Below, in pieces: positions 27,101-42,100 of a stretch of DNA of 64,000 nt. Origin of the DNA: Armigeres subalbatus (Eukaryota > Arthropoda > Insecta > Diptera > Culicidae). The notes beneath the pieces are model-generated. The model saw only the letters and a list, made by a program, of their open reading frames with translations. It was not told where the DNA came from and ran no database searches. Location of the stretch: assembly GCF_024139115.2 (NCBI RefSeq), contig NC_085140.1, positions 236,098,371 through 236,162,370 of the forward strand, read 5' to 3'. A program made the translations under genes and the position numbers. Every line of letters begins with the position of its first letter. Within the stretch, counting starts at the first letter, position 1.

Positions 27101-30100
27101 CAACCTACAATAATTATATCGTCAACATCTATAAAGGCACCATCAGGATATAATCCTGCCATAGCGATGTTCATCATTCGCTGGAAGCTATTAGGGCTAA
27201 TGTTTAACCCGAAAGGTAATCGCTTAAAATTGAAGTGTCCAGATGAAGTGGAAAAAGCTGTGTATTTTTTGCTTCCGGATCCAATGGAATCTGGTGAAAT
27301 CCAGACATTAGATCCAGTGTTGAAAATATTCAGCATTTCCTAATTGATCAAGAATTGTATCAATTCTTGGCAATGGAAATTTATCTGCCAAGATTTTTTA
27401 TTCAACTGGCGAAAATCAACGACCAGTCTCCATTTTTTGCTATTGTTGTCCGATTTTTTGGAACAAGTAAAATTGACTATTATACGGCGATACTGATGGT
27501 TCTATAATATCGTCCTTCAGCATCTTTTTGAACTTGTTTTTTATTTCATCATTTTGTGAATAAATATTCTTATAATTCGATATAAACTGAACGGGGTCCG
27601 TTAAGTGAATATTTTGAGTATAAAAATTTTTGTGCTCAATTTCTCATCTGACATACAGAAGATGTCTGAATTTTGTTCGATTAATTTTTTCAAAGGTCTG
27701 TACAAAGTGGGGAACGTTTGAAAAATCTATTTTAGAAAGCAATTTTTGGTTTCGTTCATTATTTAAATTGGGTTTCGTCGCGATTTGTTCATAATTACAA
27801 AGTTCGTCGACAACGGGTTGAAAGTTCTGTATTTGTGCTTGTTTGTCAGTTGTGTTGATAAATTTTATCATAGCATTCGTTGCAGATACTATTGTATTTC
27901 CACAAAATATTCCAGGTAAAATTTCCTGTGAAAATACTATAGAATCAGAAGTAACTTTGAAGTTTGGTATTCTGCGTACTACTTCACACCTCGGTGGGAG
28001 AATAATGGTGTTTTGGAAACTATCCTCGATTGGTATTGAAACAACATGATTTTGGTAATTGAAATTTAATAGCCAATATGATATTTTGATTTAATTATTC
28101 ATAGCATCTATAAGAAACTTAGACACGATCCAGTGTTGTGATCAAAAGTATTGATAGTGTCATAATTTTCATTGCACGTGACTGGCGAAAAATTATTTTA
28201 ATAGTGTTGAAACCTGTTGATAATAACGTTGATAGAAACATATCAGAAATGTTATTTTTAAGACAAAAGCTGCAAAATCAAAGATTTATATACACGTGTA
28301 CGTCTATAGTTTACCTGCAAAAAATATACCTCTTAGAGAATAGACTTTTTGATGGGGAGGAAAGGGGTATCTTGAACAACAACAAGGGGAGGATAGGTAC
28401 ATACCGGGACAATGCTCACGAAAAAGCAAAAAAATACTACTACTAAGGTTGTTAAAGATCTTATAGTAATTTTTTCTTCAGTCAAGCAAATGACACCAAA
28501 CTAGTCAGTAAAAACTTAAAAGTGATTTTGTTTATTGAAATATTACGAACAACATGAGTAGCCGCTTTCTCAACTGTTGTAGGCCGTTTGATGGAAAAAG
28601 TGTTCAAAAGAGTTACGAAATCTCACCGAAAGCACCATAGATAAACTGAAAGCGACTGGTTATGCTCCAATGTCCACATTGAATACAAATTTACGCATTT
28701 GCACGTCCTGCCGTCTAAACGTTGACAAAAGAGCAATCTGTATATCATCGGTTGAGCAGAGCGCAGGAAGTTCGAAAACGACAGCAACTGAGGAATTGCC
28801 AGATGTATCGACAACAACTGAGGAATTACCAGAAGTATTAAGTGCTGAGAGCCTTGCCACCGTACCATCAGCGAAATCTGTTTCAATAAATCAATCGAAA
28901 GATGAGTGTATCCAAAAGGTCAACATCGAACGCTTTAACGAGGGCATAGCTGGGATAAAAGTGACCTGATTAAATGGAGTAAGATGGACTACGTTTATTA
29001 CCCGGAGAAAAATACCGTGAAATAAACGAAGCTGTACGAAGAAACCTCTTCAAATTAGGACCTGATGATGTGGAAAATACAGACTACGATGAGGTAATTA
29101 TAAATATGAAGGAAAGGTTCTCGAATGCAGCCACGACAAGGAAAGAAAAATTATTGATTTTGTCGATGCTGCCAAGTTCGTGGTCTATTCAGGATGCCAT
29201 TGATGAGTTCAAAACCAATAGAAATACAGTAAAAGAGGCAAAACAATTGAAGAATAACTGTCTTTCAACCAAAAATACTAGGTCTAGTACTGCATTAACA
29301 GATGAGACAAAAGAAATAGTAGTTCAATATTTTGAAGATGATGAAGTAAGTCGAGCTATGCCTGTCAAAAAGATTATGTATCAGTAAAAAGATGGAAAGC
29401 GTCAAGCAATCCAAAAACGATTAATGATGACGACTTTGAAAGAAGCGTACACACGCTTCAAGGAAATTCACGATAATATTAAAATAGGTTTTTCCTCATT
29501 TGCAAGCCTTCGGCCAAGGCAATGTAAGCTTCTTTCCAATTCAGGAACACATAATGTGTGTGTGTGCACAACCCATGAGAATATTAATCTTATTTTACAT
29601 ACAGTCAAACCTCCATGAGTCGATGTTCTATGACTCGATATCGACTCATGGAAGCAAATAATGCCATACTAAAAAATATTTTCTGGGTTACTGTGATGGT
29701 CCCTTCGAACAGCTTTCCAAGAATTTTCTATTCCACATCTCGATATTTCCATGAGTCGATGGTCCCTTCGATATCGACTCATGGAGGTTTGACTGTAGTT
29801 TGAAAAGAATCAATTTAACAAAGGATATTAAAATGTTAACTGGTAGTCTTTTGTGTGAAAATACAACATCAAATTGCTATCTACGATCTTGTTCGGATTG
29901 TCCAGATTCTTCATCATTGGAAAATACTTTATTCGCTGAGTTTGAAGAAAAATATATTGATCAGTTATCATTTGAGCAATGGGTGACCACGGATAGGTGT
30001 GACATAGAAACTATTGTAAAACCTGTAGATGAGTTTGTGTCATATTTTTGCTTGAAATTAGAAAGTTTAATCCCTCACGATTTCATTAAAACAGAACAAT

Positions 30101-33100
30101 CCAGCTTTTTAAAAATACGAAAAATACATTACAAAATGGTGAATTTTAGTCATTTGTGATTTTATGAAAATTACAGCTTTGTATTGCAAGATGAAGTGCA
30201 GTCCCATCACTGGAACGTACAACAAGCTACAATTCATCCATTCGTTATTTATTTTAATGGACGCAAATTGAACACTTAAGTTTTATTATAATTTCCGAAG
30301 ATTTAAGACACGATTCAGTATCCGTAAACTTGTTCATTGAAAAATGATTAACTTTTTACGCGTTGATAAGCATAAAGAAGTCAAAAGATATATTTCATGT
30401 CTGATGGAGCAGCGTCGCAGTACAAAAATCGTAAGAATTTTTCGAGCCTATGTCAATTTAAATCAATGTACGGAATTGATGCAGAATGGCATTTTTGCTA
30501 CATCACATGGCAAAGGTCCTTGTGATGCTATTGGAGGAACAATAAAGCGCATGGCCACAAGAGCAAGTTTAGCCAAAGAACGTGAGCATCCAATTAAAAC
30601 TGCGAAAGAACTTTTTGATTGGGCAAATCGTAGAAAAGAAAAAGATTTAACCAAATTATCATTTTGTTTTACTACTACTGAAGAGTACGAAATAAAGGCT
30701 TCAGAGCTCAGCGAGCAATTTAATAACGCGAAAACGATCCAAGGAACAAAAAATTTCACTGTTTCATTCCATTGTCGGAAAATAAAATTAAAGCAAAACT
30801 ATACTCAAACTGTGCTGATAATAATTCAAAAGTGTTCGATATTTTAAAAAATTTGAATAAAAATAAATAAAAAATAAGTAGGGTAACCGTACCCTTAGTG
30901 GAGGTAGCACCAATAGTGGAGGTAGTGGGGTTTTAATGAGATTTATCATATTCATACACGTTAGGATGGTTTCAGTTGATGCGTCGTGCTTTAAATATCC
31001 TGTTAAATGCAACTTATCTTAAAATTTCGCTTGAAAAACTATTGAAAACAATGATTTTCCTTAACAAAATTGACTCCCTTGCACCTATAGTGGTGCAACT
31101 GTACCAATAGTGGCGAGTCCCATAAGAAATCAATGGATAGCGCCACTATGGGAACCAAAATTAATTTTTACCGCCACTAAAGGAACAGTGTACCCATAGT
31201 GGTGCAAGCAATATTTGGTAATTGTTGATGTTAAATGACATTTATCTCATTTTTGTTAGCAAATTTATTAGTTTTTCTGTTGAATAAGATATTAAAGCTT
31301 TAAATTTCCCATAATTATCGATTTTTAAACAATATTTTGTGCGTCTACTAATACCTCCACTATTGGTACTGTTACCCTATTAATAAACTGTTTTTATGAT
31401 ATCATAACCCATACCAAAATTCAAACCCAAAACTCTTAGAGTTTCTATAACAACATTGTGTAACTGCCACATTTAATTTAATACTTAGGATAATATTAAT
31501 TCATTTTTATTTATTTATACATATAATATTTATACATATAATATACATAATATCGATGAATACATAAATATGGAATATCATACAAACAACTTGTTTAACT
31601 CACGCAAGGCCCTTAACAATAAAATCAGCATCAAACTGCGATTCTTGAAAAAAAAAATACACGGAAATTTTTTTTGTTTACTATATGTGAAAATTGTGAA
31701 ATGTTTGAAATGTCATAACTTTTTTGTTTATTAGTTTACCATAACCAAATTTTTATGGTAGATAGCTAATATAATGGACCGTTTTCCTAAAAACGTTCGA
31801 AAAAAGATAGGGTTTTTGAGATATTTGAGTTTTTGTGACAAAATGATATTTTTAAAGGCAAAAAAATTTTTTTTACTGTGCACATTTTCTTAAGAATCAC
31901 CATTTAGTTGTCTAACTTTGCTGAAAAAATCATAACAATCGAACATTCCGTTTTTGCTGTGCAGCTTTTTAAATATTTTGAACCATTTTCACATACACCC
32001 TTTTGAAAAAGTTAGTCGTGACTCAATATGAAGATTTGATATCGAAAATGACGATTTAGATGAAATTGAAAAACTGTGCAAAGTTTCAACTCAATAGAAA
32101 ATCATGAATTAAAAATTTTCTTAAATTTTGATGCTGTTGCTTGGAATCGCTCCGCTGAAAAAAAATAGTTTTAAAAATTAAAATCGATATTACAAAAACA
32201 CCTCATCTCAGAAATCGATGAAATTTTTTCTGCAGATAGGTATTTCAATTATCTAACTTTTCTGGGAATAATGTTCCTGTGACATATTTAAGGAAAAAAA
32301 GTTTTTCTAACAAAAACTTTTTCCGTGTCCATATTGAGTAAAAATTTATCAGCGTGTTTTATGCCTACAGCGCTAAATATAGGTTCAGCAGCCTATCATA
32401 AACCATTTGACACATTTTGGACGTATAAAAATTTGTTTAGGGAGCAATTTAGCATAATCTAACATATTTGTGGACCAACATTTGAAAAGGGTTTATATTT
32501 TCTTTGACTTTTTGTATCGAAGTAACTTAAAAACAATTGAGTTTTAAAAAAAATAACAAATAATTGCTTTGATAATGGACAAATGTTGCCGAAACGAAAT
32601 TGAAGTGATATTTAACTGTAATACAGGTCGGACTCGATTATCCGTAGTATCGATTTTATTTTCACTCCGGATAATCGAATCACCACAAAAAAAAATCAAA
32701 TTTGCAATGAAATAACAAAAAACTTATGTTTTATTTTATTTGCAGTGGTGTAGTCAGCATTTATTGGAGAAAAACATTGATTAATCCACCTAGCGGTATC
32801 GGTGACTTTCTGGTGTAATATGGAAAAATAGTATTTTTGCCAAAACTTTTGAGTCTATAGTCCGATTCAGTATTGATGCTTTGCAACTTGATGGTTGAGA
32901 ACAGGTGCCAATAAAATAGCTAGACTATTTAAACTTTTTTATGTAAAATAGTATGTTTGCTTTTATTCCTTTTGAGTCCATTGCCCGATAAATGAAATTA
33001 TCAATACAAAACAATATGCTTCAATAGGAAACAGGATTTCCCACTAAATGCAACCAGTTGGAAGCAAATAAGGATAAGGATAAGTACCGCAAAATGGGTT

Positions 33101-36100
33101 AGATTTTGTGCACTCAAAAACACAGACATCACCTCAATTCGCCGATCATAGACGGTTGGTATGTAATACTATGGATCTCCGAGCCATCTAAAATAATGTT
33201 AAAAATGTTAAAAATTTAAAATTATCTGAATGTTAAAAATTTAAAGATAATTTGGGAGATTTCCTCTGAAAGCTAGAAGGGGACGCCGTGGTCACTACTA
33301 ACAATTTGGTTTTGCTGAAGTTGTTAACTAAATGAATTACATAAGTGTGACAATCAATACACAATTTTAAAATCTCGCGCTTAGTTTCATAGGGGCGTAA
33401 CTGTATTGATCGATTTCTCTTCATCGATGTTTTCTTTTTATTATTGTACCGAGTTGCGATAGTTTGTCGATGGTTTAATGGTTTGGTGTGATAAAGGATG
33501 AGTGTATATTGCACCAGAATCAATAATCACGGTTGTAGCTTTTGAAACAATTGAGTTATTAACAAAATATAAAATCGATTAAGAGAAATCGATCAATACA
33601 GTTACGCCCCTATGAAACTAAGCGCGAGAAATGATTGATATAACAAGTTTAAAGGAGGGTTGGAGGATAGGGTTGAAAATGGTCGATTTTCGCGTTACGA
33701 AATTAATGTGTAATTTTAATTCAAAACATGGCTTAGAAGCAGAATGGCACTTTTTTGCAACATTGCACGGAAAAGGCCCTTGCGAAGCTATTGGTGGCTC
33801 TCTCAAACGAATGGCAAAACGAGCAAGTCTTCCCAAAGATTATGGAAATACTATTAAGACTCATCGGGAGTTGTACGAATGGGCAGTAACACAATCAGAC
33901 AAAAATATCTCTATAAATTACATTTCTGTTATATCTTGAATGAGCAATACTCAACAATGGCAGAAGAGTTTGATAAACTATTCAAAAAAGTAAAAACTAT
34001 AACTGGCACACAAAAGTTTCATTATTTTATACCAATCACTCATAATAAAATCCTGGCTAAAAATGTTCCAACTCAGATGAAGACCTAAATGTCTTCAAAT
34101 TGTTCGAGTAAATTTACACATGAATGAGTTTTTTTTTTGCTAAACCAATTTTAATCTTTACATTCATTGATTTATTTTCTCGGTGAACGAAACGCTCTTT
34201 TATGTTTCAGATTTTACAGTTAAGACAAATTTGCAATAGTCCATCAAACATCACAATTTTGTAAATCTGGTCATTTGTGTGTAACATTGATATAAGAAAT
34301 CTAGGAAAATATACGCCCTTTTCAAATGTTGGTCCACATTAATGTTATAGAAATTGCTTCCTAAACAAATTTTTAAACGTCCAAAATGTGTCGTTGGTTG
34401 ATGATAGGCTGCTGAACCTATATTTGGCGCTGTATGCATAAAACACGCTGATAAATTTTCACTCAATATGGACATGAAAAAAGTTTTTGTTAGAAAAACT
34501 TTTTTTCCTTAAATATGTCACAGGAACATTATTCCCAGAAAAGTTAGATAATTGAAATACCTATCCGCAGAAAAAAATTCATCGATTTCTGAGATGAGGT
34601 TTTTTTGTAATATCGATTTTAATTTTTAAAACTAATTTTTTTCAGTGTAGAAATCGGTTTATTATTTTTTGGATATTTTTCCAAAAAACTTCAGGGAATT
34701 TCACGACAGTCCGCCATACAACACTTTTTTGTAGGTCTTGTCATTTTAGAGTTACATCGATTTTTTCAAAATCAATGAAAAAAAATTAGGCCCTTATCAG
34801 ATGTTACTCTTGACAATTTTTGAAAAACTATGTATGCAGAGTGGCTTAAATATACCATATCTTTATGCCTACCAAGTTTCATTAGATTCTGAGATGGTGC
34901 TGCCAACCGCTGGTCGAGTTGGCGCGAAATTCGTCTATAATAATGGCTGATAATCAGTATGTCAAGGGTATGAAATGACAAAAATTCCACTTATTCTATT
35001 TTGAATCATTAAAGCAAAAGTCTATTTTTCTGTCAATCTAAAACTGCCGGGGTATGATGAGATAAACGGCGGTACCCCGTTTGGCATAATGGTCATTTGG
35101 CATAAGGGCCGTATGGTATAATGGCCATTTGGCATAATGTGTATGCGGTGTCAAATTGAGGGCCGTTTGGCATAATAGCCATTTGGCATAATTTGTTAAT
35201 TACTCAGATGATGCAAAGTAGAATTTAAAGGTTTAAAGATTATACGACGGTACAACTTTTCGCGGTAATCCATTTCTTGATGTATTATGCATCTCGAGAT
35301 AAAATAGAATACTGCGGCTTCCTGCTGATTGCTTCTCAGGTAATCGCAACGGTCACTAAACACAACAGAGTCAATGAAAATCTCACCCACCGTAGGGGCT
35401 GGGAATCGAACCCATGATCATCGCAGTAATCCATAACATATTTTATAATATGGCATAACTTGCTTCCATGACTCGATATCGGCTCATGAAGGGTTCACTG
35501 TATATCCCGCTAAAGACTATTCACTTCAACACCTTATCATTTTCATTTCCTATAATTTACCCTTCTTTGAAACGCAAGCAGTTCTTTGTTCATTTCAATG
35601 GAATTTTTTAGAACTGACCATTTGTTAAAAGCCTTGATAGCAAAGCTTTTATTCACTTTTTCCGTAATTTACACTTCTTTATTGCATATGAATTGTGCCA
35701 AAAGGTAATTAATTTGGAACCGTATATAAATTATGCCAAATGACCTTTATGCCAAACGGCCATCAATTTGACACCACATACAAATCGTCGTTATGCCAAA
35801 CGGCCCTTATGCCAAATGGCCATTATGCCAAACGGCCTTCAATTTGACACCGCATACACATTATGCCAAATGGCCATTATGCCAAACGGCGTTATGCCAA
35901 AGACATTATGCCAAACGGGGTACCGCCGAGTTAAACAGCGTGGCAAAATAATCAATGGAATCATTGGTACAATCGAAAATGCGTAGCTGTAACGTAAACG
36001 TAATCTGAGCCACTACGTCAAGATTAGCAACATAGAAAAACAGAAACAATTCAAAGAATAAATATCTGATCTGGTCTCTTCTTCTTCTTCTAGTGTTTTT

Positions 36101-39100
36101 ATGGAACCGGTGACAGCGACTGTGCGTCCGATTTATACTATGTTCGCACTACAGTCTGAATAACATGTTATTCAAATTATCGACCAAAGAAAGCTCATCA
36201 AGATAGCCGAAATACATGTTACAAGGCCCTAGTGCAAACATAGTATTAGGGTTCGTACCTCACAGTTGTTTAGTTGTTTATTTTTGTACCAAGGGACATC
36301 GCTGTAGTGTGGTTGTATGGAGAAAAAGTGTTTACCGTTTTCTTTAGCATACGTGGTATACCAGCCGTTCGTCTTGTTTGTTTGGTCGATGTTGCTTTGG
36401 CTATCTCGTCTGCTATGTCTTTGTCTTTGATTCTGATATGACTTGGGATCCACTGTATGGTTACCTTCAGGGATGTTACAATTTCGATTAAGTCATGTAT
36501 CATCAAGCTCCGTTTGATGTCCATCTGTGCCCTTTCTATCATCTGGCAGGATGAAAGCGAGTCAGTGAACAGTACGGCTCCCATGACATGCTCGTCCTTC
36601 AGATGAATCAATGCCACTAGGTGCATGTTTCCAGTTTTAGTTCTAGGCTGATTCTACGATTGGTAAGTTCACAGAATACTCCTATTCCACAGGAGTCTTC
36701 TATCTTCGATGCATCTGTATAAATGTTGGGTCGATTTTTAAACTTGTTTTGCTGATGCAGAAATGATTGTTTCAGGACTCGGGATCGCAATTTATCTTTG
36801 CTGGTGCTTCTTAAAGCAACGTCGTTTGAATGTCTAGCGTAAGATGGTGGTAAATTTTGGTATCTGGAATAATCGTATCGAAAATGGGCTGGTGTTTTAG
36901 ATATGTCCGCTCTATAAGCATATGAACTCCTGGGGTTGTTGAAGTTTTTCCGTGCGTACGGCGTTGAACGCATTGCTTAGGTCCAGGAACACTCCGATTG
37001 AGGTTAGTCCTTTTCTACCGTTTTCTTGGATGAGGTTCGTGATGTATGTGGTACAGATGTTCGTGGATTGTCCTTTGCGGAACCTAAAGGAGAGTTTGGG
37101 TAATAATTGCTGGCTATCGATGAACTTGTTTAGTCCGTCAAGAACTGCTGTATTGATAGTTTTTGTCAGGTTGGGCACTATAGCGCTATATGCCTGTTTC
37201 CGGCTGGGGTTGTATTGTCCTTACCCGTTTTTGGTACGGCAATTATGCGAATTTTCTTTAGATTGTTTGGAAGACTTCTCTGTCTCCAGTAGCGATTGAG
37301 GTCAATTATGAGGAAATTTATCACCTCCGATACGACATATTTTTGTCCACAGGTCGGTTGAGCTGGTCTGTGGATTCACTCCCTCGGCGATTTTGTTTAT
37401 ACTTTCCTTTATGTTCTTTTTTTTCCTTTTGACAGGAAAATGGAAAGTGGCAGAACTTCGTTTGAGGTTGATCAGGTTATCCAAGGTGCTGTGTTGGTTA
37501 AGCGCTGCCAATGCATTGCAATGCCTTCTTTTTCGTATTCCACGCTGCCTCCACTTCATTCATCGTCACACCAGTGCTTGGGTTTGTATTGGTTCATTTT
37601 TCAATGAATTATTGGCAGAGGCTGATTTTCTACCCGCCGCTGTCACATCCAGGCGCTATCGTATATGCGCAAAATAGCCAGCATGAGTTAACCACCAGAA
37701 ATTTGTATGGCGAAAGACATCCCGAAAAACTATTTGGTACCGGTTACGATTTGAATATGTTAGGACTAAGCAAACATAAGCTCTGCGAAACCCTTTCCCC
37801 ACTTACCCCACTGTACTGCCGTCCCATGTCGTTTTTAGTTGATGCCCTTCTTGCTGCCCTGGTTGCCAACAAAAGAATCCATCAATGGATTTAAGAACAA
37901 GAACGGATTGCTGGCAAGCCTGTTATAGCTAGGCTGATAGAGAAATCACTGCTCTGAACAAATACGACAGTACCAGCACATTGGGAATAGCATCGTAAAA
38001 AAAGACATGGGACAACTATGATTGGCATGGCAGTAGTAGTACCTTGAAAAATAAAGTTGTTCTATATGCCGAAGACCTTTTGATCGTACCTACCTCTTGT
38101 TTATTCTTATCGCGATTGTTCTTAGAGTTCCCATTCTGCTGTTTGGCCATCCAAGAATAGAGATCTTCCTTCTGATTGGGCGGCGGGGTCCATGGTTTGT
38201 CCATCGAGTCCGACGAGCTGCACACCGAGGGCAAGGAGCCCTCCTTCAGGGCGCCATACTCAATCTGGGGATCATGCTTATCGAAAATGATCGGGAACAT
38301 TTGCATGCTAGAACGCGACGACGGTGCTGCCGGAGGAATAAAACTCTTTACCGATGATTTTTTCCGCAGTTTGTTCGAGTTGTTAGTACTGGGAGAGGTG
38401 TTAAGGGAGTCTCCTAGCTTAGTTACGTGGATCTGTACCGGTTCCTCTGGCATTTTGATAACTGTTAAGAACATGGAACAGGAAACGCAAATCGAGATGT
38501 ATTGTTGTTCAGAGAAGCGCAACCACAGACAAACGGAGCCAAAACACGTGCACATTGCACTCCGTTTGGCTGTGGCGTAACCATCTTTCGCATAATAATT
38601 AATCCAAAACCAACAGAAACCAACACATACTCGAAGCTACACAAATATGACGAAAAACGAAAATGTCTACACACAGCATGTGAAAGTGCCAGACACAGAT
38701 CAGAGAGAGAGAGAGAGGAAAAAGACAGGTATACGGGAATGTGCGGATCGTTCAAGTGTGCTGAGAGTGCATTGAAAAGTACAAGGTAAGGTTCGTTACC
38801 ATGATGTAGCTGGGAACCTCCTGCTGCCATCGAGTGTGGATGAGCCTGAACGCTTTGGCCCAGCAGCATTGTGCGTTCGTTCTCCTCATCCATCAAAGGA
38901 TGGCTTTCAATGATACCCACCGGATAGTTCTCGGCGTCGATGTCATCCGTATCTTCCGCATCCTAGTGTGAAGGAATAAGAAAAGCAAAGTGGTATTTGG
39001 CGCAGAATGAATGGTTGTGGATGACACGGGTTGGAGATTCAAGGAACTTTTGGAACTGGAATATTGTTAGAAACAGGTTGGCCGATGAAAATTAGGGTCG

Positions 39101-42100
39101 GATGTATGATTTTATCATCTTGAACTGTTTAGGAGATGTGTTTATGCAGGGAACGATCTTCTTGACATATTGAACAGATTTCATAAATTCCTCTGCTTGG
39201 AAAGTTATTAGTCATTGGATGTACAAGAAATCTAAGGATCGATGCTATCATGTCAATAAATTTAATACAAAAATGTGTCCTAACCGATTTGCTATGTCAG
39301 TCAAATGTTTAAAAAATTGTTTTGAGACACACTTTGGACATGGCATTGCCTAACAATTATTTTCGGAGTGTACTGCACACTTTAAGTCTTGAGAAGGAAA
39401 TGCTGGCATATATTTCCAATTGCATTCAATGAATAATAATTAACATATTTGAAGGTTTATCATGTAATTAGCTCAAATTCCCTTTTACTACTTATAAGCC
39501 ATATTTTTTACCGCTGTGTTACGAAAGGCCCCCTAACAATCGTCGATCTGTTGCGAATTTCGACATATTTTACATTTTCAAAACCTGGTCATTCATGGAA
39601 GTAAGGCCAGAACAAATAATAATTTCTTCTCTTGTCTTGTTGTTGAAGCCCAATAATGAAGGAGGAAGAGAGAAAATTAATAAAGTTTTCATGAAGAATT
39701 ATCTGAAAAAGTTCCCTGTTCTAATATTTTTCTATGACAATTAATAAACCCCCCTCCCACAAATAATTCAGCTACACAATATCGCTGAAGAGGGGATTTA
39801 AGGAGAACCAAATAATATTTGTTCTCGCAACATAAGTGTTTGCAGCAGTATTCTGGCATTTGACTAAGCTCAACATCAGTGCTGTAATATTTCGATTTGA
39901 CCCTAGAAATTAATTACCGTGATAGATTTTCTGAACGTCTCGAATAAAAGCGCTTGGTTTGTTCTGCAATATTGTTAACATTAGATTGCTGTGAATCTTA
40001 TAGCTTATACTATCGAGCAAATGGTTACCGGTAATTATTCAATAATACCAATATATAATATAAAAATGATATACTTTATATTGCGCTTGATATATTGCAA
40101 CGTAATGTTAAACAATATTGCCCATCATATTTTTGAATTATTTTCTAAAATGATTATATATTATTATAATTAATATATATGGACAAAATAAATATTACAG
40201 CACTGTTCAATACAATGGTGACAAAAAATAGAATCTTCCTGCTACATGCGTCTATCACACATAGACAATTGATGGAATAATGAAATTAATGTTTTTGTTT
40301 TGTTATTATCGGCATGAATGCGTAATATAGGTTAATGCGCATCGGTGTTACTATTGCTATTTTATCTGAGTTGATTATTAAGGGTTATTCACAACAAAGC
40401 CTCCTCTCCGATCCAAGTACAAACAAATAGCGCGGCGGACACATCAAGTGGCACTAAGACACTGCGAACTTTCGTTTCAACTAAACTTGCATGTGTCTGA
40501 ACTTACCCCAAATCGGTTTGTATCTCTGAAAGAGGAGAGCTTTTAGTGATGTTAAATGGAAACGTGTTCAAAAATTGTTATGATTGGATTATGTTTTTGT
40601 TTTACGGAGAGGAATTTAAATGCATTTTTCAGTGGACAGGATCAGGTCAAGTGCGTATTAGGAGTGTTCATATTTTGCATTAAGTTACTTACCTCATCTT
40701 GCGGTAATGCGAAGGTAACACTGATTGGATTATTCAGTTTACCTTTGTATTGATGCTCGAATAGCATCGGATTGTAAAGAACGTTTTTCCATTGGCGACT
40801 CAGAACGATTACAGCCTGGAAGGTAATGATTTGAACATTTTAGATTTTTTGGATGCACAACCACATCAACAACTTCTTAATGTAAAGCGAAATTCAAAAA
40901 AAGTTGTTGGTGCCTTACCTGTCTGAGAGTACCTAATTGCGGCACATACTGCTGCTTGAGATCATTTTCGATTTTTGCGACGGTTTCCTCTAGCACGTAC
41001 TTTTGCAACATTGTACACAACAAACAGCTTGGATCCTCCTGCAGTGTCTTCGCCAGCGGAGTGAACATTCCCGGGTATCGGCTCTTAAGAGGGCGGTGCA
41101 CTGTTTGCCGTTCCCAAGCATCAGCCATCAACGCCACCAGAACAGCAGTACGCCTGACGTACATTGCCCGTATTAACGCTACGATTTTGATAGCAAAACG
41201 GTTGCTTGGGTTCATCCAAGCAGTAATGGCTGGCGATGCAGTGCTGAGTAAATTCCAGTCCAACCGTGAGTAGTCAATTTTACGAGTGATAGGTGTTCTT
41301 GGTGGTGCAGCAAAATTGAACCAAACCGTTTTGAAATCGATGACACATGATGACGTTTTCCCGTTATCATTTTTCGCAGCGATTATTGTCCTCTCTCCGC
41401 CGATTCCGTTCGATCCTTGACGATCTGTTCCTTGATCAGTTTCTTCTGGGCGTGGCGATCTGGTTTCACTAGTCTTGTCTTTTGGTGTTCGATCTTTCGG
41501 GGTACCCGTCTTAGGAGTGGATGGTTTCTTAATGCCAATTTTGGCTAGTGCTTCAGCGGACACACCCGCTTCGTTTAACAGCGTCACCAGATTAAGGGGA
41601 TTGTTGCCGGTGATACTGCTTTCATTGGCTTCAGTGTGGTTAGGCTCCGGGGTAGGTTTCAACGCTTCTTCAGCGTTTTCAGACTTTTCAAACTGGGAGC
41701 GTTTTACAATTTTCACGCTAACTCCTTCTAGTCCACACTCGAACATGATGTATCCCATACCAGAATTACCATCTACGGTAGGTTCTTCGGGTATTTTCGT
41801 GCAATCGAACATAGCTCGGCTCCTGTGATAAGGAATCGCTGTTATAACGATTTGCGAATCTTGCATGATTACTGGGTCATTCTTCAGTCTTCTTAATTGA
41901 GCATGTGCTTTTCCAACGTCCAGCGTAATTATGAGTTCTTCCAGTTGTTTTTCGGAGGTTTCCAATAGCACAGGTTCACCAGGAATGTTGTCCGGACGTG
42001 ATTGAGACGAAAGATGTGCCAACAGTGCTCTGGTTCCCCGAATTAAACCACTTTTCTTAAGTCCTCCGGTGCGTACAGTGGGTTGCGTGTAAACAGTGTG

